The position numbers and the translations under genes were made by a program. From contig NC_089722.1 in the NCBI RefSeq assembly GCF_035083965.1, positions 30,880,958 through 30,944,957 of the forward strand: 64,000 nt of DNA, given 5' to 3'. Positions 55,110-64,000 of the stretch are shown here, in pieces; position 1 is the first letter of the stretch; every line of letters starts with the position of its first letter. The stretch comes from Branchiostoma lanceolatum (Eukaryota; Chordata; Leptocardii; Amphioxiformes; Branchiostomatidae). A model generated the notes under the pieces. The model made no database searches, had not been told where the DNA came from, and saw only the letters and a list, made by a program, of their open reading frames with translations.

Positions 55110-57173
55110 ATGATGTTGCAAGAGGAAACAGATGCTCTAAGTGACGACCTCGACCTCGTCTTTGACGACAAAGGAGAACTTCAAGTTCACAGAACACGTC
55201 ACGGCCGACGTCTGCTGCAGGGGTTACGTGAGGTCACCTCCGAAGAACCCGTCTTCACGGCTCTGCTAAAAAACGTCGAGAAGGAGCTAGTCACTCTGGT
55301 TATAACTGAGGACGAAAATGGGAAACGGTTGAAGTACCCAAGATTACAGGCTGATCTGGAACCGGCCATCACCGCTTTGAACGAGTCAAGAACAACTCGC
55401 ACATTGTGTGACGTCATCTTGTGCGTCAGCGACGCGAAGTTCCACTGCCATCGGGCGGTCCTGGCGGCATCTAGTTCTTTCTTCTCCACACTTCTGCTTG
55501 GAGAATTCAGAGAAAGAACGGACGAAAAGGTCCGGTTGAACGATGTACCGCCGCACATAGTCAGCGATCTCTTAGACTACTTCTACACGGGGTCTCTACA
55601 CATCAGGAACAGTAATGTGGAGTCTCTGCTCCACGCGGCTTCGCTGTTTCAACTCGGCTCCGTCGTGACTGCCTGCTGCAGGTACCTCTCGCGCCAACTG
55701 GACTCCGACAACTGTTTCGGCATCCTACACTTTGTAGAGTTCTACTCCTGCAAAACCCTGGTAGAAGAGGCTAGAGCCTTTGCCGTGGACAACTTCCCAG
55801 ATACCGTCAGAACGGGAGAATTTGAGCTCCTCTCCTATGACCAGGTGCTGTTCTTTCTGACCGACGAGAGATGTCAATGGTGTAAAGAGAGCGTGTATGA
55901 AGCGGTCATGAAATGGACCAAGGCCGACACAACGCGGCGCGAGTTCTTACCGGCCTTGCTGCGATGCGCTGACCTTCGTCTGATGACCGAGGACTACTTC
56001 AAGTTCAACGTGAAGTTTGATCCATTGATCAAGAACGACCCAGAATGTTTAGACATCATCCAAGAGGTAAAGGAAGATCTCTTCCAGCAGAGAACACAGC
56101 GCCTCCCTGCGGAGATACTGGTACAGGTGGGCGGGATCAGCGGCAGTGAGGCGGCGGGACACAAGCCCGTCAAAGTCCCGTACATGGACTGTCTGGGCCC
56201 GTGGCGATGTTCCCATGCTATCTTGTCAGACCTTCCCTCCAGCCTGGTGTCCAAGAACTGCTATCTGAACGTCCTGGCCATGGATGACGACATCTACATC
56301 CTGGCCTCGATGGAGCGGTGCCGAGCTGAGGACCCGAGAGAGATGCAGTTCTGGAGATATGTCTCTTCTGCCGACCTGTGGTTGCGCCTGCCCGACCCCC
56401 TGGCGTTCCACCAGGGCCAGTTCGGTTTCGTGGCCGCCCAGGGACGACTTTACGCCGTCGGGACCAACATGACTGCCGAGAAAGCCGCGGAGTGCTACGA
56501 GTCCTTTTCACCACGGAACAACCGGTGGAGGAAGATAGCTCCAGTGTCGCACACCGTGCACAAAACCGTCACGTCGTCGTGTAAGGGAAAAGTCGTCGTC
56601 ATGGGCTACTGGGAAGGCCGACACGAAAACTTTTATGTCCAAACGTACGATTCTGATGCAGACGTGTGGGAACAGTACGAAGTGGAGTCATTTCACTCTG
56701 GTAAACCGCAGTACCAAAGCGCTGTCATTGGTTCCAAGATATACCTAATGCCCTTCGTGGTCGCCCGTAACTGCATGTGTGCATTCGATACAGAAAGCCG
56801 GGAGTTTGAGCGGATACCAATGCCCGAGCACAGCCACATCCACGGCGGCTTGACTGCCTTAGACGGGAAAATCGTAGTCATCGGTGGTAAAGACCACCTC
56901 GATGACTACACCTGCCCCGTTATCGAGCTGTTGGACCCGGACCAGGGGGAGTGGCTGGACGTTGGGCGGCAGGTGGAACACCTCAGACGGGCGCACGCCT
57001 CGGTGACCATCCGGGACTGCGGATGGATACACGAGAAGCTTGTGAAAGCCATGGAGAAGAATAGGAAGAAATACGCCAGGAGGGAATCATTTGTGGCGGG
57101 GTACGAACTAGCCTCCACCAGGCCCTCTTACGTGCTTATGAATTCGGCTGAGAGAGGAATAATTAACCAGTAG
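55110..57173 (+). CDS. BTB-BACK-kelch protein, copy A
   Basis: Kelch-like family member: the BTB and BACK domains bind cullin-3 and the kelch repeats bind the substrate for ubiquitination (family knowledge). The start is the first ATG after an acceptor (GTTCTTCAG|ATTTTT at 55090/55091), giving 687 residues in one coding exon. The longer frame from 55059 would read through the intron end. Seen: an acidic N-terminus (DDLDLVFDDKGELQV), BTB about 99-198 (TLCDVILCVSDAKFHCHRAV, FFSTLLLGEF), BACK about 203-305 (LDSDNCFGILHFVEFYSCKT, LLSYDQVLFFLTDERCQW), then weak kelch repeats about 330-640 (RLYAVGTNMTAEKAAECYES, KIVVIGGKD). Its inverted partner is copy B at 59673-61709. The specific orthologue is not assigned. 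Confidence 0.9.
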   Translation: MMLQEETDALSDDLDLVFDDKGELQVHRTRHGRRLLQGLREVTSEEPVFTALLKNVEKELVTLVITEDENGKRLKYPRLQADLEPAITALNESRTTRTLCDVILCVSDAKFHCHRAVLAASSSFFSTLLLGEFRERTDEKVRLNDVPPHIVSDLLDYFYTGSLHIRNSNVESLLHAASLFQLGSVVTACCRYLSRQLDSDNCFGILHFVEFYSCKTLVEEARAFAVDNFPDTVRTGEFELLSYDQVLFFLTDERCQWCKESVYEAVMKWTKADTTRREFLPALLRCADLRLMTEDYFKFNVKFDPLIKNDPECLDIIQEVKEDLFQQRTQRLPAEILVQVGGISGSEAAGHKPVKVPYMDCLGPWRCSHAILSDLPSSLVSKNCYLNVLAMDDDIYILASMERCRAEDPREMQFWRYVSSADLWLRLPDPLAFHQGQFGFVAAQGRLYAVGTNMTAEKAAECYESFSPRNNRWRKIAPVSHTVHKTVTSSCKGKVVVMGYWEGRHENFYVQTYDSDADVWEQYEVESFHSGKPQYQSAVIGSKIYLMPFVVARNCMCAFDTESREFERIPMPEHSHIHGGLTALDGKIVVIGGKDHLDDYTCPVIELLDPDQGEWLDVGRQVEHLRRAHASVTIRDCGWIHEKLVKAMEKNRKKYARRESFVAGYELASTRPSYVLMNSAERGIINQ

Positions 57174-57533
57174 GGTCAGTCCATACTGAAGATCACATAG
57201 TCGCCCGTTTAGGACCCTTCCAATGAAACCCTGGCAAATATTCTCCCTATAGCCGGCGTAGTTAGTTTGGTAGAGACTGGTACAAACTCACCACATGCCG
57301 AGGAAGAGTATACTGACTGTCTGTACCATGCTGCTGATCATTTTATCAATAGATTTTTTCATTCATGCTAGAGGGGCTGTAGCTACATGTAGCTACACAC
57401 GGGTTCAAATTATTTTTTTAAAAAGAAGAAAAAAGACAAGCAACGACCTGTGGAGATAACTTAACAAATTAGAATCAAGCAATGTATTGCTGTAAACTTC
57501 CTTCTTATCATGTCCTCGTTCATATCATATTAT

Positions 57534-58313
57534 AGAAGAAGAAGAAGAACTTTATTGCGCAACAATTGTAACGGGTACAATATATGGAAATTTGTAGATA
57601 CATAACAATCGACTATTTCTAATATATAACAATTTCAAAGAACTTATCTATGACATGAATAACAATCGATCTAATAATGTACATTCTAATGGCCAAAACA
57701 GTATACAATGTAATGATGACGATGATAGTATTCTGTGCAGTATATGATGATAGCATTCAATGTAGATGTAGATGTGTCAGGAATGTAAAACAATGTCTCG
57801 TTTTTGCATAGAGTTGTATATAGATTGGCCTACATAGGTAGATATATGAACAGGGCAGGACAATATCATATTGAATACCTCGGTCTTGGTATGCGGCATT
57901 TTACCGGAGTTACATACAATCGATCTAAACAATTTCTGCTGGTCATTGTCATAGGTCGGACAATTCATGATGAAGTGGAATTCGTTCTCAATATCATTCA
58001 GACACTGAGGTTGGACACTGTATCTCCTTGGCTGGTGTGTTGTAATGTCGGCCTTTTCGATTTGTAGAGAGTGCGCACTAATCCTTAGTTTCGTAATGCT
58101 ATTTCTAAAAGACTTGTTTTGAATGGATGAGAGATAGTTTTCAAGACAGAATTGTTCTTTGATTTTGCAGTAAGTGCTTAGTTTGTTAAGTTCTTTTATG
58201 TCTTGTCTCCAGCCAGAGAGAAACGTGTCTTTCAGACGGTTCTTGAATATATTTCCAAAACGATTGGCATTAACAACGGGGTTAAGCCATGCATTTTGGA
58301 TTATATGATACAT
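57534..58313 (-). mobile_element. Non-LTR retrotransposon 3' fragment
   Basis: The minus strand has a 178-codon frame with the C-terminal layout of invertebrate LINE reverse transcriptases: WRQDIKELNKLSTYCKIKEQ, then KLRISAHSLQIEKADI and ENEFHFIMNCPTYDN. After the stop come a 3' UTR, AATAAAGTTC and a TTC repeat tail (57534-57552 on the plus strand as GAA repeats). 5'-truncated; no polymerase core. Confidence 0.8.
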
Positions 58314-58778
58314 ATTGAGTCAGTAAGAGAAGAAAGCAAGTACATATGACATATAATGTTACATGTATTAACTTTAATCGATCCCTAAGAACTGCAACCC
58401 TGACAATACCTTTGACTTTGAGGTTTGTATAGCTTTGGCAAAGTGATAAGCTGTTGTTTATATCTATACAAGAGCAATGTAGGCTGTTTTGTGCCTTTTT
58501 CGTGATACGTGACTTCTTCTCAACAAGCTAGTAAATCAAAATCCGTTTTTTTGGTTTTCTATGAAAAAGACAGAATATTATCTCTCTGTATATTTACTTT
58601 GAAATCTCTTAGTCAAAGTGATAGTGACGCCCAGCTGAAAGCGCTTTAGGACACAATGTTTGTAAAGCTCTACAACGAAATGAAACGCTGACGTGCGTCG
58701 TTTTTAAAACCACTCTTAGATGAAAAACTTGTAGGGAACTTTGATTTCTTAGAGAAAGGCATTTACAGAAAAGTACAT

Positions 58779-58990
58779 CATCATCATCATCATCGGTCGG
58801 TCGCGCAGCGGCCGATCACACGTCCTCTCCACATCCGCCGGTCAGTAGCCATTGCAGTGATGGCCTCTGGGCTCAGGTCACCTTCAGCATCCCCCAGTAG
58901 GATCTGGACGTAGGTCAGGTAGCTCGTCTTCTGACGTCCTGGTCGTCTTCTGCCATGTGTCGGGACGTAGAGATATGTCCTGAAAACCAC
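58779..58990 (-). mobile_element. Second LINE 3' fragment with TGA-repeat tail
   Basis: The minus strand reads GRRRPGRQKTSYLTYVQILL and MATDRRMWRGRVIGRCATDR, the usual end of a LINE reverse transcriptase (R.GR..T...M..DR..WR). It is followed by a TGATGATGA tail (plus-strand CATCATCAT near 58779-58796). Truncated. Confidence 0.75.
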
Positions 58991-59056
58991 CGCGAAAACT
59001 CCATTTTCTCCGTATCGCGAAATAAAAACCTCGCGAACTTGAATGCATTTACAGTT
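58983..59056. mobile_element. Palindromic element, TACTGTAAATGC family, copy 7 (half)
   Basis: Only the right part is present: AAACCACCGCGAAAACTCC through CTTGAATGCATTTACAGT. It is joined directly to the LINE fragment at 58990. Confidence 0.8.
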
Positions 59057-59672
59057 ATCATGTGGACCAGTGGTACTGTCATACCAGGTTTAGATGTTAT
59101 GATATTTAGCCCATCATCACTTTAAGATAAAAGGAAGATATTTCTGTGATGATTGTCGAAGATACTGTAGAACATGATGGTCTTGGAAGAGTCAGAATAT
59201 TTTTGTACATTATTTTCAAAGGCACAGTTCGTATATTTGTCGACAGCCCCCTTGCGTAATTTTACAATTGCCATTCTCATGCGGCAATTGCTTGAATTTT
59301 CATCCCCCCGCCAAAAAAAATGTCCATTCACCTTAAACAACCTATTCTAAGATAAATACAAGAAGAAGAAAGACATTGGCAATACTATAGCTCTTGTCGC
59401 TTGTTTAATTTCTGTTGCCAGGAGACAAAATGTCTATCACTCAATCTGAGTAATTTACCTTTACTCATTCTTTGTTTGCAGGTTATTGTTTCGTTCTACC
59501 AGCTACTACTAGTGAGACATTATTTTATTATGTTTTCTTTGTAGGTCTTTTCGAGATATGCAAGCAACATTCTTAATGTATAATATTCTGTTTTAGTCAC
59601 AAGATATGCTCTCTTTCATAAGGACAAGACGCTGTTTCAATTACGTTCTTACATTATCATGACTAAGATCTT

Positions 59673-61709
59673 TTACAAAGCAGGCAAGCCGTCCTCCCCT
59701 TCAGTTCGAGCTAGTTCGTACCCAGCTACAAAATCGTCCAGTTCAGCGTATTTCTTCCTGTTCTCTTCCATGGCTTTCATAAGCTTCTCGTGTATCCATC
59801 CGCAGTCCCGGATGGTCACAGAGGCGTGCGCCCGTCTGAGGTGTTCCACCTGCCGCCCCACGTCCAGCCACTCCCCCTGGTCCGGGTCCAACAGCTCGAT
59901 AACGGGACAGGTGTACGCCTTGAAATAGTCACTCCCTCCCGTCAGGACGATTTTCCCGTTCACCACAGTCATGCCACCGTGAATGTGGCTCTGCTGGGGC
60001 ATGGGAAGTTTCTGGAACTGCCGACTTTCCGTGTCAAAGGCGCACGTGGAAAAACGCCTCCCTAACAAGGGCATCAGGTAAATCTTGCAGCCGAGAACAG
60101 CGCTTTGGTACTGCGGTTTTCCACAATGGTACGATTCCACGTCGTAGTGCTCCCAGTTATCAGTAGACGGATCGTACGTTTGGACATAAAAGTTTTCGTG
60201 ACGTCCCTCCCAGTAGCCCATGACGACGACTTTGCCCTTACACGACGACGTGACGGTTTTGTGCACGGTGTGCGGCACTGGAGCTATCTTCCTCCACCGG
60301 TTGTTCCGTGGTGAAAAGGACTCGTAGCACTCCGCGGCTTTCTCGGCAGTCATGTTGGTCCCGACGGCGTAAAGTCGTCCCTGGGCGGCCACAAAACCGA
60401 ACTGGCCCTGGTGGAACGCCAGGGGGTCGGGCAGGCGCAACCACAGGTCGGCAGAAGAGACATATCCCCAAAACTGCATCTCTCTCGGGTCCTCAGCTCG
60501 GCACCGCTCCATCGAGGCCAGGATGTAGATGTCGTCATCCATGGCCAGGACGTTCAGATAGCAGTTCTTGGACACCAGGCTGGAGGGAAGGTCTGACAAG
60601 ATAGCATGGGAACATCGCCACGGGCCCAGACAGTCCATGTACGGGACTTTGACGGGCTTGTGTCCCGCCGCCTCACTGCCGCTGATCCCGCCCACCTGTA
60701 CCAGTATCTCCGCAGGGAGGCGCTGTGTTCTCTGCTGGAAGAGATCTTCCTCCACCTCTTGAATGATGTCTAAACATTCTGGGTCATTCTTGATCAATGG
60801 ATCAAACTTCACGTTGAACTTGAAGTAGTCCTCGGTCATCAGACGAAGGTCAGCGCATCGCAGCAAGGCCGGTAAGAACTCGCGCCGCGTTGTGTCGGCC
60901 TTGGTCCATTTCATGACCGCTTCATACACGCTCTCTTTACACCATTGACATCTCTCGTCGGTCAGAAAGAACAGCACCTGGTCATAGGAGAGGAGTTCAA
61001 ATTCTCCCGTTCTGACGGTATCTGGGAAGTTGTCCATGGCAAAGGCTCTGGCCTCTTCTACCAGGGTTTTGCAGGAGTAGAACTCTGCAAAGTGTAGGAT
61101 GCCGAAACAGTTGTCGGAGTCCAGTTGGCGCGAGAGGTACCTGCAACAGGCAGTCACGACGGAGCCGAGTTGAAACAGCGAAGCCGCGTGGAGCAGTGAC
61201 TCCACATTACTGTTCCTGATGTGTAGAGACCCCGTGTAGAAGTAGTCTAAGAGATCGCTGACTATGTGCGGCGGTACATCGTTCAACCGGACCTTTTCGT
61301 CCGTTCTTTCTCTGAATTCTCCAAGCAGAAGTGTGGAGAAGAAAGGACTAGACGCGGCCAGGACAGCCCGATGGCAGTGGAACTTCGCGTCGCTGACGCA
61401 CAAGACGACGTCACACAATGTGCGAGTTGTTCTGGACTCGTTCAAAGCGGTGATGGCCGGTCCCAAGTCCGATTGTAGTTTTGGATATTGTAATCTATTC
61501 CCCTTCTCGTCCTCGGTTATAACCAGAGTGACTAGATTCTTCTCGACGCTTTTCAGCAGAGCACTGAACGCGCCATTTTGGCTGTTTATATGCCGTATTC
61601 CCTGCAGAAGACGTCGGCCATGACACGTGTCACAAACTTGCAGTTCACCTTTGTCGTCAAAGACATAGTCTAAGTCGTCACTAGGAGTATCTGTGTCCTC
61701 TTCTGACAT
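59673..61709 (-). CDS. BTB-BACK-kelch protein, copy B
   Basis: 678 residues in one coding exon, starting MSEEDTDTPSDDLDYVFDDK. The ATG lies 18 bp after an acceptor (CTTTTTTTCAG, boundary 61727/61728), mirroring copy A, so both genes share an intron just before the start. Domain order is as in copy A: BTB (TLCDVVLCVSDAKFHCHRAV), BACK, kelch. From ALNESRT to YVQTYD, about 430 residues, only about seven residues differ from copy A. The N-terminal 90 residues and about 100 residues of the late kelch region (GRRFSTCAFDTESRQFQKLP) are clearly diverged, and the last kelch segment (CPVIELLDPDQGEWLDVGRQ) is identical again. By family, a CUL3 adaptor; target unknown. Confidence 0.92.
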   Translation of the reverse strand: MSEEDTDTPSDDLDYVFDDKGELQVCDTCHGRRLLQGIRHINSQNGAFSALLKSVEKNLVTLVITEDEKGNRLQYPKLQSDLGPAITALNESRTTRTLCDVVLCVSDAKFHCHRAVLAASSPFFSTLLLGEFRERTDEKVRLNDVPPHIVSDLLDYFYTGSLHIRNSNVESLLHAASLFQLGSVVTACCRYLSRQLDSDNCFGILHFAEFYSCKTLVEEARAFAMDNFPDTVRTGEFELLSYDQVLFFLTDERCQWCKESVYEAVMKWTKADTTRREFLPALLRCADLRLMTEDYFKFNVKFDPLIKNDPECLDIIQEVEEDLFQQRTQRLPAEILVQVGGISGSEAAGHKPVKVPYMDCLGPWRCSHAILSDLPSSLVSKNCYLNVLAMDDDIYILASMERCRAEDPREMQFWGYVSSADLWLRLPDPLAFHQGQFGFVAAQGRLYAVGTNMTAEKAAECYESFSPRNNRWRKIAPVPHTVHKTVTSSCKGKVVVMGYWEGRHENFYVQTYDPSTDNWEHYDVESYHCGKPQYQSAVLGCKIYLMPLLGRRFSTCAFDTESRQFQKLPMPQQSHIHGGMTVVNGKIVLTGGSDYFKAYTCPVIELLDPDQGEWLDVGRQVEHLRRAHASVTIRDCGWIHEKLMKAMEENRKKYAELDDFVAGYELARTEGEDGLPAL

Positions 61710-61828
61710 GTTTGGGTCAATATGTATCTGAAAAAAAGATCGGAAAATGTAGAATGTTGATTTTAAATTGCCGACATAAACAGATATCCATAGCTTTTAA
61801 CTGAAGGTCCGCGCGTCTGCGTTTGTAT

Positions 61829-61900
61829 CTCTCTCTCTCTCTCTTTCTCTGTCTCTTTCTCTCTATCTATCTATCTATCTATCTATCTCTCTCTCTCTCT
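61829..61900. repeat. CT / CTAT microsatellite
   Basis: CTCTCTCTCTCTTTCTCT followed by repeated CTAT and again CT. About 70 bp, located about 100 bp upstream of the copy B coding exon. Confidence 0.95.
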
Positions 61901-62943
61901 GTACTGGGTTTCTGCAGTGCAGTTTCTGTACATTCTACCAGAGGGCGCTCACCGTATGACGTGGTGAAGCTTGCCATCTCTGATTGCTTGTTTCTTCAGC
62001 CTTGTTATGATATCTTTGTTGGCAACATGCAACGTCTGACTCCTGGGGTGGGCCATGACACGGGCCCACCAGTCACAACACCGAGATCTTATTACAAACA
62101 TGTCGTATATCTTTCGAACTTGACCTCAACTTTAGCTCTGATGACCCTTCTTACATATGATATCGCACTCTACAATATCTGATCCATTAGCACCGTGATA
62201 TCCACTGATCTTTAATATTTTTGTGCTATATAAAGGCTTACTAGACGTCATAATACTGAATCGAACTGACCTACAATGTCTGTGTTGTGTTGACAGTGTA
62301 GCTTTGTGCTGTATTTCTGTGTCAGTCCATGTCCTTGGTCAGTCTTATGTGGTTACCCTCGGAAGAGTCACTGTCTAGCTGTATACGTTATACGCAACAT
62401 ACAATGGCGTTGTTCGATATGTACTCTTCATAGAAAGATCCTACTTATAGATGTCAGTGATTTGAGACCGTTTCGGAAGACAGCCATACTGGTTGTATCC
62501 AAATAAACATGTTACACCCATGTTTGTAAAACTCTAAGCAGTGGATATCAAGCCCTGTTTCCCCCCTCTTCGAACAGTACATTTGTACGTTACATTAATG
62601 ATTCTCTTGTCATTAGTGTTGCGCGATATGCATTCTTATCCAAATACGAAATAGAGCTAAGGAAATCGGTGAAATATTGTCACTGACCTGGATTTAGTTA
62701 CGGAGAGGGCACTTGAGGTGATTAAACAGACTGCGACACGATAGAGGCGGGTCAGAGCCCGTAAACCTGATATGCTGTGCCGACAAAATACTGCTAAATT
62801 TAGCTGCAGCAATGATTCCGTATACCGGATCCTGGGCTCGAGAGTATTCACGTGACCTGCGAAGCATCGCCAAAGTGCAGGACAATTTAATATCGATGCA
62901 TATATAAATATATATACATGTATAGGGATGTAGTAGCCTCAAA

Positions 62944-63050
62944 GTTGAGCTCATGGTCCCAATTACATGTAGTTGGTTACTCGAAGATCCCGGTTCAATC
63001 CTGAGTCAGGGCATGTCGGTTGGGGCTGCACTCGTCTTTCGGAAGGGACA
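62944..63050 (+). mobile_element. SINE fragment with tRNA-like head
   Basis: GAGCTCATGGT (A-box-like) and GATCCCGGTTCAATCCTGAG (B-box-like) are spaced as in a tRNA. They are followed by TGCACTCGTCTTTCGGAAGG, which looks like a SINE body. It is interrupted at 63059 by a foldback element. Confidence 0.6.
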
Positions 63051-63058
63051 TAGAATAC

Positions 63059-63262
63059 TACTCTCCAAGCAGAGCATGGGTTTCGGCTGGTTTTTGATGT
63101 GTTCTAGGCGTTTTTGTCGGGCTTTCTACTTTGTCATCTTTTTTTTGTGTTTCGCCAACCCAAGGAGAGACCAAAAAAAAAAGATGACAAAGTCGAATGC
63201 CCGACAAAAACGCCTAGAACACGTCAAAAACTAGCCGAAACCCATGCTCTGCTTGGAGAGTA
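63059..63262. mobile_element. Foldback element with 9-bp target duplication
   Basis: Starts TACTCTCCAAGCAGAGCATG and ends CATGCTCTGCTTGGAGAGTA. The arms are nearly complementary over about 85-90 bp. A perfect 9-bp direct repeat ATAGAATAC flanks it (63050-63058, 63263-63271). A 9-bp duplication suggests a Mutator-like transposase acted in trans. Confidence 0.88.
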
Positions 63263-63813
63263 ATAGAATACATCGCTAACGCCATGATGTTTTTACGACG
63301 AACATTTTGTGTGTTTTCAGGATCCAGTCCTGAAAAGTGACAACAAGGCCTGTTTGTTGACCTGGCGGCACCGTCCTGTGCGTAGACGTGACAGGATCAG
63401 TTGGCGGCCATTTGCAGTGTCTTAACCTTGGTCGGCAGATATGCCAAATATGACCACAACATTGACCCAGTGTTCACAACAACACGTACCGGCGTTATAT
63501 TGGGATGTCTCGAGATGGGGAACGAAAATAAGGCGAGCGTCAGAGTGAATAGCCTGGGTACCAACCTCCGTAGTAACCGGGTTATGCTAGGGTCACATTT
63601 CGAAGCCGGGGCCCGACCGGGCTGTGTGAAAAAAAAACAAAGAATAAAAGCTGCATATCAAGTACATACATGGCGTATGGTAAGGAATAATTTTTAAGAG
63701 TTTTGTGTGTTTTGTTGTCTCCTATATCATAGTTTTCGTTCCCGCAAGCTGCCCGGCCGGGCCCCGGGTTGGGTGACCCTAGCATTAGCAAGCGAAAAGA
63801 TCGAGCCAGCAGT

Positions 63814-64000
63814 TACTGTAAATGCAGAAATGTCCGCGGCGGTTTCATGTTCGCGGTTTTAGCGGTGAACTTTCAGCGCGAACTTAAAACCACCGCGAAA
63901 CTTTTTGCCCACCTATGACTGTAGCGCTACTATTGTTTCAAACGCGAACTTAAAACCACCGCGAACTGTCCATTTTCTCCCTACGGCAAAATAAAAACCA
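63814..64000. mobile_element. Palindromic element, TACTGTAAATGC family, copy 8 (cut by window end)
   Basis: Starts TACTGTAAATGCAGAAATG and runs through AAAACCACCGCGAAACTTTT and CCTATGACTGTAGCG to the window end, where the final ATGCATTTACAGTA is expected just outside. Confidence 0.9.

Larger units (their letters stand above)
57174..59672. other. Spacer between the two kelch genes
   Basis: About 2.5 kb between the inverted copies' 3' ends. It contains LINE remains at 57534-58313 and 58779-58990, the truncated palindromic element 58983-59056 and a repeat related to 53000-53330 near 58560-58690. No other gene seen. Confidence 0.6.
61710..64000. other. Region right of the kelch pair
   Basis: Upstream of copy B; its promoter should be here but no clear motifs stand out. 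Contains the microsatellite 61829-61900, a SINE piece at 62944-63050, the foldback element 63059-63262 and the palindromic element from 63814. Short open frames are not supported as genes. Confidence 0.5.

Noticed and set aside
55199..61623. Many frames antisense to or overlapping the kelch genes
   Set aside because: They mirror each other in both gene copies because the DNA is duplicated; they are shadows of the BTB-kelch coding sequence.
1..64000. CRISPR array or bacterial operon
   Set aside because: The tandem arrays lack regular spacer structure, and the genes are split by introns; this is a eukaryotic genome.

Overview
This window looks like nuclear DNA from an invertebrate deuterostome, most likely a lancelet (Branchiostoma). 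The reasons are large AT-rich introns with GT-AG boundaries, proteins close to their vertebrate counterparts, and very dense short foldback transposons and LINE 3' ends. The species call is inference, since no database was consulted.

Layout. (1) 348-34629, minus strand: the 5' part of a paxillin gene. The recognised exons carry LD1 (9666-9835), LD2 (3134-3335), LD3 (1209-1374) and LD4 (348-627). LD5 and the LIM domains would lie left of base 1. There are two candidate first exons, MEDL at 34617-34629 and a 16-residue alternative at 14093-14141. Both end in phase 1, as the LD1 exon needs. (2) 34630-40264: intergenic DNA with repeats. (3) 40265-49250, minus strand: NIF3L1 in five phase-consistent exons. 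(4) 49251-49491: a compact shared promoter. (5) 49492-50878, plus strand: SIRT4, complete in two exons. (6) 50879-55109: repeats, including a long inverted-repeat element with a minisatellite in each arm. (7) 55110-57173 (+) and 59673-61709 (-): two BTB-BACK-kelch genes in inverted, tail-to-tail orientation, almost identical through the middle and clearly diverged elsewhere. LINE fragments lie between them. (8) 61710-64000: a microsatellite, a tRNA-like SINE piece and foldback elements.

How the genes relate. Paxillin is a focal-adhesion scaffold. NIF3L1 and SIRT4 both have mitochondrial-type N-termini and share a promoter of the CCAAT/YY1/ETS kind. The order paxillin (-) then SIRT4 (+) matches the human PXN-SIRT4 neighbourhood on chromosome 12, which suggests old microsynteny with NIF3L1 between them here. 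The kelch pair would be CUL3 substrate adaptors by family.

Most distinctive signals: (a) tandem duplications that straddle exon edges at five places in three genes; (b) an in-frame duplicated splice donor in the paxillin LD4 exon; (c) a family of about 210-bp quasi-palindromic elements present eight times; (d) a 37-bp-arm near-perfect palindrome; (e) mosaic identity between the kelch genes that suggests gene conversion. I found no unknown multi-gene protein system.
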